Source: Bactericera cockerelli
Taxonomy: Eukaryota > Arthropoda > Insecta > Hemiptera > Triozidae
Direction of reading: 5' to 3'
DNA: 64,000 nucleotides
Assembly (NCBI GenBank): GCA_024516035.1
Contig: CM044955.1
Span: 46,948,969 to 47,012,968, forward strand
Both the position numbers and the translations under genes were made by a program. Positions 56,579-64,000 of this stretch are shown one piece after another. Under the pieces are notes generated by a model that saw nothing but the letters and a program-made list of their open reading frames with translations, was not told where the DNA came from and made no database searches. Within the stretch, counting starts at the first letter, position 1. The number at the start of each line of letters is the position of its first letter.

Positions 56579-56579
56579 C

Positions 56580-58148
56580 TATTTTCTGAACTATCTACTT
56601 ATTCTACTATTCATGGAGTCATGAAGTGGTCATTTTTTTATACAAGAAAGAAAAACCATCCTCAAGTCATCAAACTTTCATGTAAATGCAACGAACTAAG
56701 TTTCAACTATACGAGGAAGGTGTAATTATATGTCATCGCTGACCAAGACAGAAGAAGCTAAATAATGCACAAATTACCTATCGATTTATGAACTTTGAAG
56801 AGAAAAAGAATGAAACCTGTACTGAAACTGATACGCCCTAAGGGTCAAACCTGTAATTACCCCAACGCTAGGGTCATTTTCTCTTCGGTACCTTGATGCT
56901 TTGCACTGTATTGATATCTCAAGTAGGTAACTTTTACTCTGGCAAGTTCGTAACTGATTTCAAACTAAAAAACCTGGTAACCAAAGCGATCATTCAACCC
57001 TCAGTGCAAGAGAAACAAAAAATATTTTCCTACTAAATATCGTCCTAGTTTCAAAAATTGAAACCAATCATCCTTCTGAGACCGCAACTAGGAAGGTTAG
57101 ATCAATAATAACCTCAACAGCGAAATTTCTTTTCTTCAGTTACATCGGACCGCCATTAGTTAAGATTCAAGTTTAACGAGGAGTTAAGGGAGTCGATTAA
57201 TGTAGTATGTAAGAAAACTATGATTCTATTTGATCTTTTCAACTGACAAATATTAATAATAATAATGACTTTTCATTGACAAGAATAATATTGACAAAGG
57301 GCGTGATTATTGAATGAGGTAATCTCTGCCATCAGGCCCAGAACAAACACCTTCTTAAAAGAATTCTAGTTGATCCAGAGCATTCGAACTAGGGTTCGAA
57401 TGCCGTAAATGCTGGCTTGAGTATGTGCTCTCTATTTATTCCTTGACCTTTCCGTTTGGGTCACATACTCGAACGCTGAAAACACCAGATTTCTAATTAA
57501 AGGTCAGTATGATAACAAAGACATCACTTTTCTCCTCAATTTGGGTCAAATATGTTTTCAAACACAACAGATTTCTCCCGAAAAGATAAACATTTGTCAT
57601 TCCTACGCAAACAAAGACACCGCAAAATATTTCCCCCAGAGTTTCCTTCCTGGGAAAGTCGACTGAAGAGGTCACAGGAATTATTAATAATTTCGGGAAA
57701 TGACCTCCATCATTTACATAGGAGAACACGGGTGATCCGTCGTGTCTTTCTTAAGTGTTCCTAATGTTGAGGAGTCGCACGGCATGGCCATCGATACTAT
57801 ACGAGACTCCATTTCTCGAGAGGTTCACACTGGTGAAGTATTCTTCTGAAATCCATTTTCTTAAACTTAGCAGAATCTACTATTTTCCTGCGAAGAAAAA
57901 AACCTGTACTAACAGGAAAAGTGCCCAGAAATTTAGGACCGCCACGTCATTCGTCGCCGGAAATCATCATGCCGCGAAAGTATTTAATGGAAACGTTGAA
58001 AATCGTCATCATGATAGCCGTGATCTTCTAAATGGAAAATAAAAACACATCGTTTTCTTTTTGAGGAACTGCAACACAAAGTGAGACAAATTCAAAAGAA
58101 GCAGGACAACCTGTCTGACTCTGAAAGTCGAGACAAAGCAGTACAGAA
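56580..58148. other. Upstream region of the 58-kb gene
   Basis: A LINE-type 3' end (about 57300-57345, GGGCGTGATTATTG) and short ORFs without domains. A possible acceptor (AAGCAGTACAG) lies just before the ATG at 58149, so 5' exons may exist, but none could be defined. Confidence -1.
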
Positions 58149-58812
58149 ATGATTTTCACAAGATTCGGGTTCAGCCCTGTGTGGCCGGCTCACAAGAGCG
58201 TCCCCCTCTTCAAGAAGTGCTTCTTCAATCTCCTCTCGCTGAAAACCGGCTCCAAGATCATCTCCCTCCTGTGGGTTCTGCTCTTCGCCGTCCGCTTCGG
58301 AGTCGAACTAAGGACTGCCCTGGACGACAACACGGACGAACAGTTCAAGATCCGCTGCCTGTTCAACCAGACCAAGCTGTGCCCCCCCGCCCCCACCGGT
58401 GGGGACTCGAGCGAGATATTTCTCTACGGGTACTACAACCTGGTGGTCAACCAGTCGCAGGGTTCGGTCACCAGTTTGACCAAGATTGACGACGGCATCT
58501 ACGAGTGGGACATTTTCTGCACGTGCCTCTTCTACAGCCTGCTGATCCTGTTCTCGGGCCTCCTCTACTGGGGCGTCCTCTACGACAAGGCGCCCGTCAT
58601 GCTCACCTGGCTGGGCGTCACCCAGATGATCCTGCTCATAGAGGTGTGCATGGTGGTGTTCGACTTTGTGTTCCTGGTGCTCAACGAGCAGTACCTGGAG
58701 CACCTGTCCTTCCTGTTTCCTGCTGCACCGGGGCTTCGTGGCCTTCATCCTCTACCCCTGCTCATCATCACAGCTAAAACGGTGTCGGTCATTGATAACG
58801 CGGCAAGCATGA
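58149..58812 (+). CDS. Uncharacterised four-transmembrane protein, probable frameshift near the end
   Basis: A GC-rich frame from ATG 58149. TM1 is at about residues 36-54 (KIISLLWVLLFAVRF), followed by an outside loop with two Cys (70, 78) and two N-glycosylation sequons (N73-Q-T, N101-Q-S). TM2 spans about 122-145 and TM3 about 152-178. The open frame as given runs to 58829, but from codon 190 it turns Pro-rich. Dropping one T from the TTT at 58716-58718 would instead continue FLFLLHRGFVAFILYP, a good TM4, and end at TGA 58810-58812. The KTG..I..L start of TM1 after a CFF cluster resembles small insect four-TM proteins of the DUF4728 type. I could not confirm the family; function unknown. 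Confidence -1.
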
Positions 58813-58829
58813 ACAGCATGGTAGGGTAG

Positions 58830-59995
58830 ACGCATTGTGTTTATGTAATCTAATATTCTAATACAACTTCTCACTTTTCCTTTAATACTATTAAAATAGA
58901 GAGGTTAGTAGATGGCATGGATATTCAGAACTGTTACCTGTCCATGAGAAAAATTAAACCGAAACGGGCTGTCCAGGTATTTTTGATATTCATGTACATC
59001 TAATATAAATATCTCACTTTTCTGTTCACTGATTTCTGTTTCTTCTATACTATTTTTGATAATTTAGTAATATAACTCGTTTTACAATGTCATTGATGAA
59101 CTTCAAAAGCATGCTACTTCAAACTTAAAAAAAAAGGTTCTGTATCCTATGTTTTGGGAGAGTGACTGATACCTGACATGAGATGATGGTCAGTCATCTC
59201 AATTCAATATCACTATACCAACCCTGCTCTATTTTTAAGTGAAAAGTAAAAAAATAAGATTCTTGTTAGTGTGAATCAGTATACAATAGATTCTATATTC
59301 GCAGTGTCAGTTTTAGAAACAAGGAGTTTCATTTCAAAAAAATAAGAGTACAACACCTTGGCATTAGTAAAAACACCTTTTCAGGCTCTAAAAAAGCACA
59401 AATGTACTTAAATATTGGGGAACATGACGCTTTAGATTTAAATAATAGCAACAAAAATATAAGATAAATCAAAAACTCTGTGAGTTTACTACATTAAATG
59501 GAGGTATGCTTTTTTTACATTAATTGTATAAAACTTTTTTTTGCCATTAAAATAATATTATTAATGTTGTAATTTTTTGTAGGCATTTTAATCAATATAA
59601 AAACAATAAATTTAGCATAATTATTAACAAGGATAATCATTTGCAGAGAATGATCAAAAATGGATCTGCAGCTCATCTGATAATTTGCAAAAATTGTAAA
59701 TAGAATAAAATAAAAATCTCGTAGTGTCAAAACAACGCATTTGTCTATAAATAAAAACCGTCGTGTTTTCTTTCGGTTACGTATTGTCACAACAGAATGA
59801 GGTAAAAACCTCCGTCCTGACTATCTATCTCAAAATCAGGACCAAATAGAATCAATAGACATGAAAGGAGCCTAGACATTAGATCTGGGTGTCCGTATTA
59901 TTAAATTATATATCAAAATTCTTTATTAGATAATAAGATCCCATGAGATATAAATTGTTTTTATTTTAAACAACTACTATTAAGACGACTATAGA
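58830..59995. other. Downstream AT-rich DNA
   Basis: No gene or recognised repeat. It may include the 3' UTR of the preceding gene. Confidence -1.
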
Positions 59996-59999
59996 TAAT

Positions 60000-60220
60000 A
60001 ATAAAAACACTCTTTAGTGGAAGGTATAACCACCAGGCGAGGTTTAATACTCAAAGCATTTTCTAGCATACACCTAACCTCAGTCTTATTAATATTAAGT
60101 GGTCACAAACTCAAATTAATGAGGAAAAATTCATGCAACTGGGTGGATTCGAACCAAGGACCCTACACAACCTGAGTTACCAACTAGCGCGTCAACCACT
60201 AAACTAACACTGCACTATTA
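60000..60220 (-). mobile_element. SINE-B copy, near complete
   Basis: Minus strand: GTGCAGTGTTAGTTTAGTGG head, GGTCCTTGGTTCGAATCCAC (B box), ATGAATTTTTCCTCATTAAT, and the AAAATGCTTTGAGTATTAAA..CCTCGCCTGGTGG tail with ACTAAAGAGTGTTTTTATTA. The copy shows that the B-box head and the GCTTTGAG tail belong to one family. Confidence -1.
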
Positions 60221-60454
60221 TGTAAGTGGAAACCAGGATTTCCAGGAAATTCAGGAAAAAAACGAATGTCGATCACCCCACCGGAAAGGTCATTCATTCC
60301 AGGAATTCTGGGAATACTCCAAGGGAGCTTTCGATATACTGCGCTTGCCTGTCAGAAGCAGGCGACGCCCTTCCGTGTACTTCTCAATTCAATGATTTGA
60401 ATATTCGGGATGAACTAACAAATTGTCTCAAATTGAGTGAATTAATTGAATGTA

Positions 60455-60600
60455 CTAAAGGGTTGGGTGGAAAGATTGCCAAACGCAAATACATCAATTT
60501 TGTATATTTGTAATTATCTATTTGTGCATAATGTCCTTATTAATGAAGTGTAAAAATAAATAATAAATCCACCAAATTTGTATAATTGTACATAATAAAT
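60455..60600 (+). mobile_element. LINE-derived 3' end
   Basis: GGGTTGGGTGGAAAGATTGC, then AATGTCCTTATTAATGAAGT and an A-rich tail. Confidence -1.
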
Positions 60601-60609
60601 ATGTCTAGA

Positions 60610-60775
60610 AGAACTGATCACAGTAGTTGATCGATAGGGCGGGGGGCTTGAAACCTGGAGGTCGGTGGTTCAAGTCCCATCAGGTTCAGCAAAGAATTTG
60701 GAAAAACGAGTTTGAGTAGTGAGTAGTTAGACATCACGAAAGTAATTAACACAAATTTGATAACTTTATATGTAT
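60610..60775 (+). mobile_element. SINE-A copy
   Basis: CAGTAGTTGATCGATAGGGC head, GGTCGGTGGTTCAAGTCCCA B box, and a CACGAAAGTAATTAACACAA tail ending TTTGATAACTTT. Confidence -1.
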
Positions 60776-61264
60776 TAATATGCATAGGAAACTATGTATT
60801 CTATCAGCTAAACTCCATTAGAGCCATTCATACCTTGTTTAAACGAGCGACACACAGTTTCGGCGTCAGTCAAATAAAAAATGGCTTTCGAGTTGGACAG
60901 TTGGTACACCCTGAGTCTTTGTAACCCTCTCTGTCTCTGCTCCTGACAGATTTTTCCTGGCGGTCCTTTTTTGTTATCCCCTTCTCGAGATTGGGCGTAT
61001 GTAAATACTAAATATGCAATCTTAAGCTTTCTTCATAACGTTTAGAAAAGAAAAAATATGGGAGTAAAAAAAAATTATTATTACAAAAACAAAAACATTG
61101 ATTTCTAATATTAGAAAATTATCGGAAGTAAAAAATTAAAAAACACGGAACTCTATCAAGAACCAGCATGTTTCCTTTGGAATTTTGAAAATTTTTCTCA
61201 ATACAAAGAAACAAGTGAGACTTGTCAATACAGTGATATAAAGGAGTCATCAATCAGTCAGCGG

Positions 61265-61470
61265 ATCTGTAAATCGCCTTATTTATACTGCTCGATTAGG
61301 ACTATCGATCCCATTATTCCAGCAGTAAGCCAAGACATATTTACAATATTGAAATCCCAAATGTGAGGGAAAACTTGTCATGTCCCGCTGGGTTTCGAAC
61401 CCGCGACCTTCTGGAGCCTCTGAATTCACAGATTGCCGCCTATATTACCGAGCTATAAGGACAGACTTGC
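61265..61470 (-). mobile_element. SINE-C copy, full length
   Basis: CGCCTTATTTATACTGCTCG, TTATTCCAGCAGTAAGCCAA, CTTGTCATGTCCCGCTGGG, TTTCGAACCCGCGACC (B box, minus) and the tRNA-like head to about 61466. Confidence -1.
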
Positions 61471-61474
61471 AGCC

Positions 61475-62685
61475 ATAACTGCAGTGTAGCCTCAGTGGAA
61501 CCCCGTGATATCAACCGACGAGTATGCAACTCTTGACGCACTTTCCCACTGGCGAGTTGATTAGAAAGCGGATTTTCTATCATTTTGCCTTCTCATTGTT
61601 CGAGCCTTTGCATACATTCTCATGGCTCCCACTCATTCGAATATTGAACCTCCCAAGCCTTTTTAATTAAATTAATTGAACAAACCCTTTAAGTTTTCTG
61701 ACTTTCCCCCCCCTCACCTCAGATTTGTTCCGAACTTGAGTACCTAGAGTGTAAGGCAGGGCTACCAATAGAGGGCCACTTCTGCCAGACATTTACAGCC
61801 GTATATATGAACAGAAAACGCTACCTGAGCAATACCTTAACACGTTCAGCCCCGTAAACCGATAAGGGGGCTTTTTTTTGAAATAGAGCTGGTACCGAAA
61901 ACCAACATGGGGGGGACTTTATTGATTTTATTTTTATAAGATGTAAGAGTTTCTGTACATTAAACCTCTATAGGGCTTTTTTTTCAATGTATTTCTTATG
62001 GGATTATGATTGTCCTGGAACAGAGCTATATTAAGTATACTTGTCACTTTGTCAAACAGTCAATTTTGGCTGAACGTAATATCCAATATGGCTACCGTTA
62101 TTAACTTCAAATTTGTGTATATTCATTGAAAACATTTAAACAATAACATATTGTGCTAAATGTTTATAAATTGTAAATAACATTATTGTTTATTATACAT
62201 TTTTTTCTTCTTTTAATTAAACACAGTTTTGATTTTTACTCTCAATTACCTATAAGGTGTAGAAGTATGGTTATGCATTTTTTTCTTTTTTTTTCTCATT
62301 TCTTAATATGAAAAAAATTCGAGTATTTAGGAGAACAGGGCCGGGGCCTACATTTGGGCGGCAACCACAGGGCTAAATCAATATCACCCCACACAATTAT
62401 TACTCAAATACTCACCCCTCTATGCACTTGTCTCCCCCCTCCCTCTTCCACACCCACCTCTCATGTCTTGTTGGTTTAGTCACCCTTTATCAAATACAAT
62501 CCTCTTCAATGCTCATTTGCTCAAGTGAAAAATAAAGGGGAAATCAGCCCAATAACCAACTGTTACGAAAAGTTTTGAATCGGGATGCTATGTTATATGT
62601 GAGTTGAGACTGTTGAGCAATTTGGGCCCTAGTGCTCGTGGCTTTTTTTGGTTGCTTAAAATGATTTATTGTATATCTTTTTTTT
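61475..62685. other. Intergenic DNA, nothing recognised
   Basis: AT-rich; TTAACACGTTCAGCCCC (61838-61854) resembles a piggyBac-type end but no matching partner was found. Confidence -1.
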
Positions 62686-62689
62686 ACTC

Positions 62690-62925
62690 TGTCTTATCCC
62701 GCTTGAGCAGGTCGACGTTGTTTAACCTCATGGTTGAGGTCAGTTGGTTTTGGCACATTCTTTTAACGGCTGGATGCCCTTCCTAACGCCCAACGATTCT
62801 ATTTGATTTAATGTCCTAATTAGACGGGGGTTTTACCCTCCATTCGCTGGGTAATCGTACCAGCTACCCACATTAAGCCACCCAGCCTGGGTAGGGTTGG
62901 AAATGCCAGCCTCACAGGGTACAGA
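62690..62925. mobile_element. LINE 3'-end fragment
   Basis: Contains ACGGCTGGATGCCCTTCCTA, a word widespread near the 3' ends of insect non-LTR elements, then the GACGGGGGTTTTACCCTCC and CCACCCAGCCTGGGTAGGG block shared with 4140-4300 and 50155-50310. Confidence -1.
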
Positions 62926-62929
62926 GGGA

Positions 62930-63030
62930 ACAAATTCTGTGTGAAATATCTGCTCCGACCGGGGATCGAACTCAGTATTTCTGAACTAGGGGCAGTAGTC
63001 AGAACATTGCGCCACAGAACCTGAAGATTT
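62930..63030 (-). mobile_element. tRNA-like SINE head
   Basis: Minus strand: CTGTGGCGCAATGTTCTGAC (A box-like) and GAGTTCGATCCCCGGTCGG (B box). Isolated head fragment. Confidence -1.
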
Positions 63031-64000
63031 ATATGTATAAAAAAATACATATATAAGGTAATAGCAATTGAAATGTCTATAGCAAGTTGATAGCACTCTC
63101 ACTATCATAATCCCCATATCTCCTTTCAAGAGAGGTAAGGACTTGGATGGTTGATCATTAAAATTAAAAATCTTGTGGTGCTGACGATTCCTAGCCCCAC
63201 TCGGGTTTGGGGTGAGATTAATTTGAGTGGCTTGTTTTATGAGTTTCCAGCAAATGGAGGTTTAAACTCCCATTGTGATATCACCATGCAGTTGAAAGCA
63301 TTAAACCCAAAAAAAAAAGACCTACTACAGTTCCCTTTTGTGAGATACTGAGTGGTGCCAACTTACCCCCCCCCCCCCCCCCCCCTCATGAATTCTTTTA
63401 GACAAACATTCCAGATATCATTAGTTTTCTTTAATTTAAGGAGTATAGTTTTGAAAATTTGCTTTTAATCAACATTTGACAAGAACATAGTGGTTGAACT
63501 AATCATGGTGGTGCTTTCACACACCCTTGATTTTAATAGCAGAAAGTTATGAATAAATTGAATGGACTACATCAATGACTTTAATCAAGGATATTCATGT
63601 TCTTCATTAAAGACCAAGAGGCTTCATTACATTAAAAATTTGAAAGCAAATTTGATATTTTTTTTCTTCCATACCTTTTTGTAAAAAAAAATCATTTACT
63701 TTGGATTACAGCTACAAGTAGGTACTTCATTACAAACAAATTTTAGCTTTCCATTGCTTGGCATTAAAATGTACTGCAGGATTGTATTTTTTTTATTTTT
63801 AAAAATAATAATAATAACAACTTGGCCCCTCTGGGCCATGGGGGCAGTCAGGCCAGCCCCCTAACTAAGAAAAGGTTTTCCTATCCCAGTTAACTGTGCA
63901 AAATTTCAAACTTATAGTTCCTTTTCTATTTAGTATTTCTAAAGTTATTAGATTTTTTTACTTATAGTTTTGAATGATGATCATTTCATTATTAGTACCT
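63031..64000. other. Terminal AT-rich DNA
   Basis: Includes a C-run at 63366-63386 and a short GC-rich patch at 63825-63870 (GGCCATGGGGGCAGTCAGGC). No gene seen. Confidence -1.

Noticed and set aside
61838..62390. A second piggyBac-type element starting TTAACACGTTCAGCCCC
   Set aside because: No inverted partner or second TTAA could be found at a matching position.

Overview
The window is eukaryotic nuclear DNA, most likely insect and probably hemipteran. The order is inferred from gene content and repeat style; no species-diagnostic sequence was recognised. It holds parts of three genes in a sea of transposon and SINE debris, and two runs of exactly 100 N (23637-23736 and 46919-47018) split it into three contigs: A (1-23636), B (23737-46918) and C (47019-64000).

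Contig A opens with the last 339 codons of a fatty acyl-CoA reductase (+ strand, stop at 1020-1022). The final codons and the stop are amplified into a 47-unit, 24-bp minisatellite (1021-2149). TE-rich intergenic DNA follows, then a convergent hnRNP K-like KH-domain gene on the minus strand: terminal exon 8326-8350, KH3 exons 10142-10311 and 14816-14877, Gly/Tyr-rich exon 15822-15902, Gly-rich exon 17067-17319 and KH2b exon 19241-19369. Contig B carries the first half of KH2 (24298-24468, + strand), then an intron with a 2.4-kb long-TIR transposon, then a second copy of the KH2b-to-KH3 exons on the + strand (36818-45200).

The right end of contig A (about 8647-23636) and the right end of contig B (about 31052-46918) are near-identical inverted copies of about 15 kb, and each copy stops exactly at an N gap. 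The simplest reading is a dovetail overlap between two haplotype contigs, with contig B placed backwards. Flipping B restores one minus-strand hnRNP K gene, with KH2a on B and the terminal exon only on A. Comparing the arms as alleles shows a piggyBac-like MITE with a clean TTAA empty site, a SINE with a 13-bp target duplication, a short LINE tail, copy-number changes in three minisatellites, and a pair of compensating 1-nt indels in consecutive hnRNP K exons. A 1.9-kb stretch of B (about 32865-34800) looks like a noisy, partly redundant gap fill.

Contig C is mostly repeats: a candidate 4.3-kb TIR element, a LINE reverse-transcriptase tail, a near-perfect 0.55-kb hairpin, a fold-back element and several tRNA-derived SINEs. 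It also has one GC-rich gene for an uncharacterised four-TM protein (58149-58812) with a probable 1-nt frameshift near its end. I found no prokaryotic-type system, CRISPR array or free-standing RNA gene. The main results are the assembly structure, the allelic mobile-element polymorphisms, the stop-codon minisatellite and a duplicated 3' splice site in the hnRNP K gene.
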